A model generated the notes under the pieces. It searched no databases and was not told where the DNA came from. It saw nothing but the letters and a program-made list of their open reading frames with translations. Shown here piece after piece: positions 26,848-35,100 of a stretch of DNA of 64,000 nucleotides. Both the position numbers and the translations under genes were made by a program. This DNA comes from JAHFTY01 sp964584785 (GTDB lineage: Bacteria > Acidobacteriota > Terriglobia > 20CM-2-55-15): contig CAZPBY010000035.1 in the NCBI GenBank assembly GCA_964584785.1, positions 1 through 64,000 on the forward strand. The letters are read 5' to 3'. Positions within the stretch are counted from its first letter, which is position 1; the number at the start of each line of letters is the position of its first letter.

Positions 26848-27318
26848 CTATAATTCATCAGGAATGCGAAGAATCCTGCCGGTTTGCCGCAGGCCCGCCT
26901 GTACGAGTCGTTTGAGTTGGGGTGCGCTCAATGTTGTTGTACCGCTCGAGATCCAAACAAAATCGCGGTAGAAACGATTTAACTCTTTACCTTCACCTGC
27001 GAGCCAGGCACGCAACCAACTTAGCTTTGCCAATACGACGTTAAGTTCCTTCAGGTTTGCCGTATGAGTCTCAATCCAATAGACGTGTTCGCTGTTTCGA
27101 TTCGTGTGCTGAAATGCAACGGCATAGTCCCAGCGATTGGCATTGGGTTGGGTCACCGTGAGCGGAGTATCGATATCGACGCTGCCAGTTAGTCGACGCG
27201 GATCATCTGGTTTCACGTGTTCTCGATCCCTTGCACGCAGCGCCCGTAAACCAGGCATCCATAAATGTTCGAGATGTACTGTCAAAGAAACGGCCTTTTT
27301 GAACTTCAATCGCTTCAA
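26848..27318 (-). CDS. Unknown protein paired with AAA ATPase; possible nuclease-like core
   Basis: A 156-residue protein directly after the ATPase gene, its TTG start touching the ATPase stop, so the two are cotranscribed. It reads DIDTPLTVTQPNANRWDYAV, then VYWIETHTANLKELNVVL with KLSWLRAWL and an end block FVWISSG. An Asp in a beta-strand (WDYAV) followed by a strand with Glu-x-His (WIETH) and a helix is reminiscent of the D-(x)n-E-x-K core of PD-(D/E)XK nucleases with Lys replaced by His. That is inference; I do not recognise a named family. No signal peptide or membrane helix. Confidence 0.55.
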   Translation of the reverse strand: MKRLKFKKAVSLTVHLEHLWMPGLRALRARDREHVKPDDPRRLTGSVDIDTPLTVTQPNANRWDYAVAFQHTNRNSEHVYWIETHTANLKELNVVLAKLSWLRAWLAGEGKELNRFYRDFVWISSGTTTLSAPQLKRLVQAGLRQTGRILRIPDEL

Positions 27319-28464
27319 TCAGAAATCCAAATTGTTGTTGGCTGCCGAACGGGCAACCGCTTCATTTGCTCGTCCGCTAAATTCCGACAACCCGCCCCAC
27401 CCTGCGTCTCCGACCTGTTCAAGCGAGGGATCAAGTTCAGAAATGTCTCTCGTCACACCCATTTCGCGCTCGAAATAAAATACTTTTACGGTCTTTTTCA
27501 TGGCTGTTGTTGCGAGACGTTGCATCGCTTGCGTTCTTTCAGCTCCAAAAACATTCAACACAGCATCTGGATCTCCACCAATGCGTAGATGCCTTAATGC
27601 CCAAACGGCCTCTAGGATCTGTGGCGAATGAGTAGACAAGCAAACGCGGTAGCCTCGCTGAAGCAACTCGAAGACGAGCAATAAAACGACGCTTATTGCG
27701 CGAGGATGAAGGCCCATCTCCAGTTCCTCAAGAACCACCCATTGAATGTCACCACGCTTGGCAATCTTTGTTGGCGGCATCAGCCAGTAAAACCCAAGGA
27801 GCAATGGAACGAATTCCCGCTGACCCGCAGACCAAACCATATAAGGCAGTGACTCTCCGCCTTCCTCTGCGCCTAACACGAGCCGTTTCTGCGACCGGAC
27901 TTTGTCCACACGCAGATGAAAATCCGAAAAAACGTGTTGCTGGAGCAGGTTTCTAAACTCTTTCTTCAACCGCCGTTCTTGCGGGAATAGATCGTTCGTT
28001 GAACCAAATTCCCGTTCAACCAAAACGCGCAAGTTCTCGCTGAATTCTCGAACTGCAAAAGGGTCGCCGGGGTTGTAATCGGTGAACGGTCGTGGCCAAC
28101 CATCGCGTAGTGCTAAGACCCGCTGCGCGGGAATGAAAAAAAGAGTTTCCTCCCTGTATTTGCGCTTCCGCTTCGCCAACTGAGCCAAATCGACTGGTTT
28201 CCCTTCCCACTGAATATAGGTCGCAGGACGCCATATCGAACGCATTCCTTCCCCAAAATAAATGTCGAGGAATTCGGGAAGTTGATGACCCCAATCAAGG
28301 CCATATCTCGACATCTTCTCTTGTACCTGACCGGTATCGACCAGCAGTTTTAGAAGTTGTAGTGCGACGCTTTTGCCTGTCGCTTGAGGTCCTACGAGGA
28401 CCGTTAAATCACCAAACGTTATGTTGGCCTGGTTGATTTGGCCCAGATGCCGAATCTTCAACAT
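27319..28464 (-). CDS. AAA15/OLD-like ATPase of a two-gene unit
   Basis: A 381-residue ATPase. The N-terminus MLKIRHLGQINQANITFGDL leads to a Walker A (GPQATGKS, about 28-35), typical of SMC/OLD-type AAA enzymes that use a short core and an insertion. The Walker B region is IQWVVLEELEMGLHP (carboxylates LEELE), followed by the D-loop/His switch LSTHSPQILE. The ABC signature-like SAGQRE lies before Walker B. Family members with small partner genes act in phage defence (for example PARIS-like, OLD-like pairs); here no TOPRIM domain is visible. The partner gene follows with no gap. No promoter was identified. Confidence 0.82.
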   Translation of the reverse strand: MLKIRHLGQINQANITFGDLTVLVGPQATGKSVALQLLKLLVDTGQVQEKMSRYGLDWGHQLPEFLDIYFGEGMRSIWRPATYIQWEGKPVDLAQLAKRKRKYREETLFFIPAQRVLALRDGWPRPFTDYNPGDPFAVREFSENLRVLVEREFGSTNDLFPQERRLKKEFRNLLQQHVFSDFHLRVDKVRSQKRLVLGAEEGGESLPYMVWSAGQREFVPLLLGFYWLMPPTKIAKRGDIQWVVLEELEMGLHPRAISVVLLLVFELLQRGYRVCLSTHSPQILEAVWALRHLRIGGDPDAVLNVFGAERTQAMQRLATTAMKKTVKVFYFEREMGVTRDISELDPSLEQVGDAGWGGLSEFSGRANEAVARSAANNNLDF

Positions 28465-28675
28465 CGGTTGACTCGGCTGCGATTCAAGCTCGCTAGGTTA
28501 AGTAATTCAGCCGTTCGGTTGTTAAAAGTCTTGTCCACCCTGCCAATCGTAAAGCAACCGAACCAATCGATAAAACAAACTTTCGCTTTTAGCGCGCGCC
28601 AAAGAAGAAAATAAATCGGGGCCATTCTGTTTAATCAAAACTCGTGAGTGTGAAAAGTCCGTTGACGTTCTTCGT

Positions 28676-28864
28676 CTACGACTGACTGAGGTCAGGGGCC
28701 GGCTTGGTCGACGCGACCGTATTTCCTGTGTCATCAAGAGATTCGACGCCGACCGTGACAACGCGGACGCCGCGTGTAGATGATAATGTAGTTGTGATTT
28801 GATAACTGCGGACCACGTAACCGTTAGGAAATGAGCTTTGGCCTTCGGCTGTGTGGGGTGACAT
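28676..28864 (-). pseudogene. Possible prepilin-like C-terminal remnant
   Basis: A 62-residue minus frame reads FPNGYVVRSYQITTT, then RGVRVVTVGVESLDD, and ends PAPDLSQS, a natural-looking C-terminus. The style (GYVVRSY... RVVTVGVESLDDTG) is like the C-terminal half of pseudopilin or PilV-type proteins, but the methylation/hydrophobic N-terminus is absent. It is probably a fragment; a tiny independent gene is less likely. Confidence 0.25.
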
Positions 28865-29689
28865 CGAAGCAGCGGACCGCGGCGGGTTGGCAAAATACTG
28901 GGTATTATTGCTGTGGCCTCAATCCGGCTGAGACAGTCTGCCGTTAAGTGAAAGTCGAACCTCTCGGAGTAACACGGGCGACCTGCACTACCGAGCGACC
29001 CGTTAATTCCGCTTGTGAGCGGTATTGAGTTTTCAGAGTTTCCTTTCCCTCAACAGTCCCGTTTTTCTGTCTAAAGAATGGGAGTACCTCACATTTCCCG
29101 TATTCAAATCCTTCTGTTTGGGAGGGCCAAGGATGCGAGAGTTGAGTCTCGGAATGACAAGAGGATGCCGGCGCGAAATCCGACATTCGCAATCGACGCA
29201 GGCCCGGCTTGTGGATGGGAACAGATCTCTCGTTCATCCGTTGCTCCTGCAACTTCCGCAATCTCAAATTTCGATGGACTCTAACGACGCCGTCCATAAA
29301 CAAGACTTACTTGCGGAACTCACAACATCGCGTCGTTCGCATTGATTATTTAAGCGAGAACTTACTCAAGCCAACATTTTCAATGTGATTTTGTATTTGT
29401 TCCGCATCAATTGAAAATTTGCACTGAGCTCGACGCGCTGTAGGGCATCACTCCAGTAATTAATCTGCTTTCGGCGGTCTGATCTTTGTCAGCCGGTTAT
29501 TTGCAATGCATTGCCGTGCCTGATCCGTTTCTTTCCGAGATTCCTGTTGCATTGCCGTGATTGACATGTTTCTGACGTATATTTTCATCAGTATTATTTC
29601 ATTGTTGCATTACATTGATATATGTTGTGTGTTGACATTCATAATTACTGTGTTATTTCAGTGCACATTGCTAAGGCAAAAAGGCCCCT
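28865..29689. other. Non-coding, partly AT-rich stretch
   Basis: About 820 bases with no convincing gene. From about 29560 to 29680 the base composition is visibly richer in A and T than its surroundings (runs such as tattatttcattgttgcatt and attgatatatgttgtg), unlike the rest of the window. The left part contains only shadow frames. This looks like foreign or decayed DNA. Confidence 0.5.
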
Positions 29690-29735
29690 GCCATTACGGC
29701 GCATTAGGAAAACGATGGGCGCAGAATGGGCAGCA
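29690..29735 (-). other. Degenerate integrase-tail scar without tRNA part
   Basis: ccattacggcgcattagg followed by cgatgggcgcagaatgggc matches the conserved flank found next to the tRNA-Pro fragments (ccattacggctcattagg, then gatgtgcgcaaaatgtgc). The tRNA 3' piece is absent here. The scar is immediately beside a nucleotidyltransferase module, as at 42.8 and 48.8 kb. Confidence 0.5.
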
Positions 29736-29746
29736 CAAAATCTTCA

Positions 29747-30238
29747 TCAGGTATCGCGTTCGATTTCATCAATAGTGGATTCAATATAAGGAATCGCTGC
29801 CAGGTCTTTGGCTCTTCCAGCACGCTTCTTGATCGCGAGGATTTCGCGAAGGTGCAGGAACTGGAACTTTCGCCCCTCGAATTCCAAAGGAATGCTGACA
29901 GGCAACAGGTCCTCATAACCCCGGCCTGCGTCGATCGTTCCGAGGCAATCGAAATCTCCGAAACGTGTTCTTAACAGGAGGTGTCCCGGCCCAAGCAGGT
30001 GCGTTTCGTTTGGCCGCAGCCGTCGTGGATCGTTGCGAGCAACAGCGTCCAGGTCCTCAAGGACTCGAATGAGGCGCTCCACGTTTTGAGGAGTTCTGCG
30101 GTGGACAATGTCGAGATCCATGGTGGTGAGGGGAACCCCTTGCAGGATTGCCGCCACCATGCCAACGCCGATGAATTCGACTCCTTCGTCAGCGAGGCGG
30201 AAGAGTATCTGGTGATATTGAGGTTCGACGTAGTCCAC
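29747..30238 (-). CDS. Minimal nucleotidyltransferase, module 2
   Basis: A 163-residue protein with the nucleotidyltransferase core FIGVGMVAAILQGVPLTT followed by MDLDIVH (the D-x-D pair), a later Asp in DFDCLGTIDAG, and the basic end block KKRAGRAKDLAAIPYIEST. These features match the AbiEii/MNT-like group. A GTG start (VDYVEPQYHQIL) lies inside the partner gene, which overlaps by 50 bases. The gene ends 11 bases from the scar at 29690-29735. Confidence 0.75.
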   Translation of the reverse strand: MDYVEPQYHQILFRLADEGVEFIGVGMVAAILQGVPLTTMDLDIVHRRTPQNVERLIRVLEDLDAVARNDPRRLRPNETHLLGPGHLLLRTRFGDFDCLGTIDAGRGYEDLLPVSIPLEFEGRKFQFLHLREILAIKKRAGRAKDLAAIPYIESTIDEIERDT

Positions 30239-30398
30239 GACGAAGTCTCACGGTGGAGGCCAGGAATGCCTCGACCGCTTTCAAACGCTCAAATGGAGTG
30301 AGTGCCAGATGGCATCGAATCTGCGAGCGATCTATACCGTTGGAATCCATCTCCGGCATTGGGAAGGGTTCGCCGTCAGGTAATTCGGACTTGTCCAT
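30189..30398 (-). CDS. Small partner protein of nucleotidyltransferase module 2
   Basis: A 69-residue protein with the block IDRSQIRCHLALTPFERLKA followed by VEAFLASTVRLRRGLRR. It shares the x-x-T-P-x-(E)-R-x-x-A-V pattern seen in the other partner genes in the window. It overlaps the nucleotidyltransferase gene by 50 bases. The N-terminal part is acidic and disordered-looking. ATG at 30398 is chosen; a GTG at 30413 is the alternative. Likely antitoxin or RNA/DNA-binding cofactor, by position only. Confidence 0.6.
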   Translation of the reverse strand: MDKSELPDGEPFPMPEMDSNGIDRSQIRCHLALTPFERLKAVEAFLASTVRLRRGLRRTSISPDTLPPR

Positions 30399-30627
30399 CC
30401 GTTCGATTCTCACGCATACAGTCTAACACGTCGCTATTGGGGCAGCCGCGCTCTGCCGCACCGCGGCCGAGGGATGTCGTGTGTTATCTGTCGGCGTATG
30501 ACGATTCAATCCAAGACAAACCACATTGGGCATGTCAAAGCCCGATGCGAATAAACGACACCTTTAGGCCCATGTGCTCGGTTGAGCTGTATTGCCAAAT
30601 TGGAAATGGTTCTAATGCAAGACTATG

Positions 30628-30667
<40 letters not shown>

Positions 30668-30882
30668 TAAGGAAACTTATCTGTGATTTACCGCGTGCTA
30701 CGAAATGTGACCCGTTGCTGCCGAACCTTCGCTCTCCGCGTGTTTCCCTCATTTAATCGATCAGTGGTCGTATCTTGTATTCAGTGGTAGCAAGACGTGA
30801 CGATGAGCAACGTTTTTGGGTTTATGTGAGCGTTGGTGTGAGAGTTAAGGATTCGAAGATTTCGACACTCTCAAACCGCAAG
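30668..30882 (-). repeat. Class B scar flank
   Basis: Conserved with 54598-54798 (both read gaaacttatctgtgatttac near the tRNA fragment and catttaa(t/c)cgatcagtgg further on). About 85-90% identical by eye. On the minus strand it may encode the end of an unidentified integrase; no frame is strong enough to prove this. Confidence 0.6.
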
Positions 30883-30987
30883 GAAAATCGGTTGGCGCCC
30901 GGAGCGAAGATCGAGGGCTGGTTTCAAATCAAGAAATGGCTGGTCTGGCGCCAGTTCTCAGCGATTTCGGTTTATGATGTTCTCCTC

Positions 30988-31317
30988 ATGAATCATGCCT
31001 TCCAAGATGCTGTCAGTCTAGAACTGGCACGACACGTTGCAATTGGATTGCGGATCCATTCGGAGTGGCTCGACGTTGCTCGGGCCAACCTCGAGCGGTG
31101 GAGTCAGCGGAACTATCAGGCGCCGTCGCTTCTTCGCTGCTACGACGAATGGCGCGGAATATTGGAACGGCCTTTAGATGAGATCTGTGCCATGCTGGTT
31201 GCAGAAACCGATGAAGGCCAAAGATTGCGCCAAAACTCTCCATTCACAGGACTCTTGTCTCCAGCAGTAGTTTGGGAAATCAAAGCCCGGCTTCGACATG
31301 CAACGCCCGCAGCTTGA
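30988..31317 (+). CDS. Partner protein of DUF6036-type module 3
   Basis: A 109-residue helical protein (MNHAFQDAVSLELARHVAIG, then WLDVARANLERWSQRN, and LRCYDEWRGILERPLDEI). It overlaps the following nucleotidyltransferase gene by 20 bases, so it is the first gene of the pair. This family commonly precedes DUF6036-type nucleotidyltransferases and may be the antitoxin or neutraliser. Start at ATG 30988; a longer frame from 30775 runs through the class B scar and is rejected. Same direction as its partner. Confidence 0.65.
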   Translation: MNHAFQDAVSLELARHVAIGLRIHSEWLDVARANLERWSQRNYQAPSLLRCYDEWRGILERPLDEICAMLVAETDEGQRLRQNSPFTGLLSPAVVWEIKARLRHATPAA

Positions 31318-31819
31318 ACACATTATTCGTGCCGCGGCAGCGATAACCGGCGCTCATGAGTTTGTGGTGATCGGCAGTCAGGCAATACTCGGTCAGTTTC
31401 CGAATCCACCCGAAGAGTTGCTGGTTTCTATTGAAGCCGATGTGTTTACTTTTCGCAGCCAAAGCGACGCTGAATTGATCGATGGAAGCATCGGTGAATT
31501 CTCGCCATTTCATCACACGTTCGGTTACTACGCGCACGGTGTTGGCGAAGAGACCGCAGTCTTGCCGGAGGGATGGAAACAGAGGTTGATTGCAGTTCGA
31601 AACGAAAATACCGGCGACGGGACTGCCCTGTGCCTCGAAATCCATGACTTGGCCGTATCCAAACTCGTTGCAGCTCGGGAAAAGGATATTAGTTTCATAA
31701 GCGGTCTGCTGCGGCATCATCTTGTGGATCCTGAAATTGTTCGACAACGCCTGGCGACCGCACCGCTTTCCACCGATCAGCGGAATACTCATTTGGCGCG
31801 TTTGAATCGTTTGATCTAA
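31298..31819 (+). CDS. DUF6036-type nucleotidyltransferase-like protein, module 3
   Basis: A 173-residue protein. ITGAHEFVVIGSQAILGQFP holds the G-S of the nucleotidyltransferase helix and EADVFTF carries the acidic strand (normally D-x-D, here E-A-D). A C-terminal helical part has EIHDLAVSKLVAAREKD. These match the DUF6036 superfamily, commonly paired with a small upstream gene. It is more divergent than modules 1, 2, 4 and 5. Activity is uncertain because the D-x-D is altered. Confidence 0.72.
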   Translation: MQRPQLEHIIRAAAAITGAHEFVVIGSQAILGQFPNPPEELLVSIEADVFTFRSQSDAELIDGSIGEFSPFHHTFGYYAHGVGEETAVLPEGWKQRLIAVRNENTGDGTALCLEIHDLAVSKLVAAREKDISFISGLLRHHLVDPEIVRQRLATAPLSTDQRNTHLARLNRLI

Positions 31820-32162
31820 ACGGCGCGGCAAGCAAGATTCTGTACCCCGTCCCAGATCCAAACATCAATTGATCGCGGAAAGGTTAGTGAAACTTGGGCC
31901 TTTAAGAACACACGAAGCACCAGGATAACCCGAAGGCTTGACTCCACTAACTCATCGAACCCTTACACTGGTTTTATTGCTTTCGTAATTAGACACAAGA
32001 AGGCCGGCTCTTGCCTTTACGATCGTTGTGTTTGAGCGCGCATTGGATGTAGTTTAATGCTGACCCTTGAAACGAGCCGGTACGGATGAATCTCGCGAGC
32101 CTGTATACCATCGTGCGGCAAGGGTGAATTCACTAAAGCTGGCGTGAGCGACCCCTCGGGGC
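31820..32162. other. Non-coding gap, about 340 bases
   Basis: Between convergent genes. No open frame of protein quality was seen. A small gacccctcggggc stem and the hairpin at 32163 mark its right end. Confidence 0.4.
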
Positions 32163-32187
32163 GTGTGGCCGGACTTGCCGGCCACAC
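32163..32187. terminator. Hairpin at the 3' end of the giant secreted-protein gene
   Basis: Perfect ten-base stem gtgtggccgg / ccggccacac with a five-base loop, just beyond the stop at 32193. No U-run follows, so it may be a Rho-assisted or REP-like element rather than a classical terminator. Confidence 0.5.
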
Positions 32188-32192
32188 TACCT

Positions 32193-35100
32193 TCACGCCG
32201 ATGGAGCGAGCACACGGATAGCCTGTGTCCAGTAGCCGATGGCGGCCACACGGTCACCCGCAGCCATCGCCCCATCCGCGAGCGTGGCCAGGGCTGCCGC
32301 GTCGGCAAGCTTTCGCCGAGTAACTGCGCTGGGATTTCCCTGGCCGGCTGCCTGTACAAGACTGAGGTACGTCGATTTGGCCGTGAGTATCAGGCCGCCT
32401 TCCACTGCTCTCAGGATCGCCTTTTGATCGGCATTGAGGGTGGTTCCTGACAGTAAGTCCTCGATGCTCTGGACGGCCTGAGTGAGCTTGACCGCGCCGG
32501 CCACGTTATTTCCTTTGGCAAACATGTCGCACGCACCGTTGAATGCCTGCCCGTTGGCATTACCCTGAATTTTGCCTGCCAGTTGCGTCAGCGCTTTGAT
32601 GGTCGACGAATCCAGTCCGGAGCTGCTGTTCACCAGAGCCACGACCTGGCCAGCCAGGGCACAGACCGCCCCGGCCGGGTCGAGCACTGAAAGCGTTGTT
32701 GCGCGAGAACCGATTCCCGTATCGTCGTCGATGACCGTCGCCATTAAAGTAACGTTGCCCGGATTGCTCCAGGAATGGCTGCCGCTCAACGCGCCGCTTC
32801 CGCCGGACTCGCTGACGCTGCCCGGACCCTTCGTGCCGTCACCCCAGTCGAACCCGCCCGTGTGCGTATCCCGCGTGCCGGCGTCGGTGAAGGCGGCGGC
32901 CACATTGACGTTCAAGCCTGTCAGTGCAAACAGCGCGCCACTAATCGTTGCACCCGTTTCATTGCGAGTGATCAAGGAGCCGACTACCGGAGGCGCGTTT
33001 TTCACCGTAACAGCAGTGCGTGCGGCGCTCATTCCAGTGTCATCGTCAACAATGGTGACCGTAACCTGGTACGCATCGGACGGCGTGCCCGTCGGGTTGT
33101 CGTCCAGATACTGATGCGTTCCAGTGTAAGACCTTGTGCCGGCTGCAAGCGGATACTGGTTCACCGAGCCGTCGCCCCAATCGACCGTTAGGATAAACGT
33201 ATCCAGGGTTCCCGGATCCGTGAAGGTGACCGTGGCAGTAGCAACGGCGTTTTCATCGATAGTGGAACCCGTAGCAGTGGTAATCGTGGGTGCCACGTTG
33301 TTCACGGTAACCGTGGTCGTATATTCAGTGAAGCCATCATCCTTGTCGATGATCCGCGCGCGAACCGTGTAAATGCCATTGTCCGGGAAGATGCAGGACG
33401 TGTTGACCAGCGTCCCGCTGCTTGCCGTGTAATTGGCCCCAGCCAATGAAGCGTTGGTGCAGGAATAGGCATAGTGGAATCCAGCGGTGGTATCGGCTAT
33501 GGATGGATCGATCTGACCGCTGAAGCGGATTGTTGCCGGACTACCTTCGTTCACCGGTCCGTTGTTGATCAATGTGGCGCTTGGGGCGATGTTGTTGACG
33601 ACGATGGTCGTCGTGTACTCGCTGAAGCCGCCATCCTTATCGATGATGCGCGCCTTGACGATGGCAGGCCCGGCATTGTCGTCGAAAGAGCACGAGGTTG
33701 TGGTGCTGGTTCCGCTCGTGGCGTAGGTGGCTCCACTTAAAGACCCATTTGTGCAGGAGTAGGCATAGTGGAATCCAGCCGCAGTATCGGCGGTAGATAG
33801 ATCGGACTGGCCGGTAACACTGACCGTCGCCGTCCCGCCCTCGTTGATTGGCCCGTTGTTGGTCAGGGTGGCGGTTGGGGCCAGGTTGTTTACGACGACG
33901 GTCGTCGTGTACTCGCTGAAACCGCCGTCCTTATCCATGATGCGCGCCTTGACGATGTGCGATCCCGCGTTGTCATCGAATGGGCACGACGTGCTGACGC
34001 TGGCGCCACTGCTGGCGTAAGTGGTTCCCGACAGTGAGCCGTTCGTGCAAGAGTACGCGTAGTGGAGGCCGGCGTTCATGTCAGCGCTTGACGCGTCGGA
34101 AGCGCCGGTAAAACTGATCGTCGCTGAGCCGCCTTCGTCGATTGGCCCGTTGTTACTCAGAGTCGCCGTCGGATTGACGTTTGAAATGGTAGCCGTAAAA
34201 TGGATCGCGTTGGATGTCACGTGGTCCGCGTCGACAGCCGAAACGGTCACAGCGTAGGCTCCATTGTCTGCGTAGGTGTGGTTTCGAGTGAGTCCGCCAG
34301 TCGCGTTCACTGTGTAGGTGTCGTTCGACCCGTCGCCCCAGTTCACTGTAATCGTCCAGGGACCATCGGAACCGGGGTCGGTCAGTTTGAAGTCGAAAGG
34401 AGCGAGGGCGCCCTCGCTGCCGACCTGGTTCCCCGGCGTGGTCAGAGAGGGCGGCACGTCATTAACAGTAACGATGGTCGTGTGCTCCGTGAAGCCATTA
34501 TCCTTGTCGATGATCCGAGCGCGAACCGTGTAACTGCCGTTGTCCGCAAAGCTGCACGATGCACTTGTAGTGCTATTGCTGTTCGCATAAGTAGCACCGG
34601 TTAGAGGGGCGTTAGTGCACGAGTAGGCGTAGTGGAATCCAGCGATGGTGTCGGCGGTGGATGGATCGGACGGGTTGCCAAAGGTGATCGTTACCGGACT
34701 ACCTTCGTTGACCGGACCGTTGTTGGTCAGCGTGGCTGTAGGTGCCACGTTAATGACCTTGACCTTCACGTCCGCGATGGCGCTGAGGTTGCCGTTGTCG
34801 GTGACCCGAACCTTGACCGTGTACTCCTTCAATCCATCCAACTGGGCAGCGGAAAAGTTGGCCTGCTTTCCGGAAGTTTCAAAGGAGCCGTCGTTGTTCA
34901 GATCCCAGGCGTAGGTGAGCGGGCCCTGCTCCGGATCGTTGCCGGTGGCCGTTAACTGGACACTGCTTCCCTCGTTAACGCTAAACGGACCCGCCGTGAC
35001 GGTCGGCGGTTGATTCACATCATCGTTGTTGATTATGGCGATGCTCTGGCTCCGGTTGAGATCGATCGTGCCGCTACTCGTGCTCAAGAGCAGAACGAAG

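Noticed and set aside
28944..29303. A 119-codon minus frame
   Set aside because: Composition and lack of any recognisable motif or start signal suggest non-coding DNA.
30775..30987. 5' extension of the module 3 partner gene
   Set aside because: It runs through the class B scar that is also found at 54.6 kb, so it cannot be part of the gene; ATG at 30988 fits.
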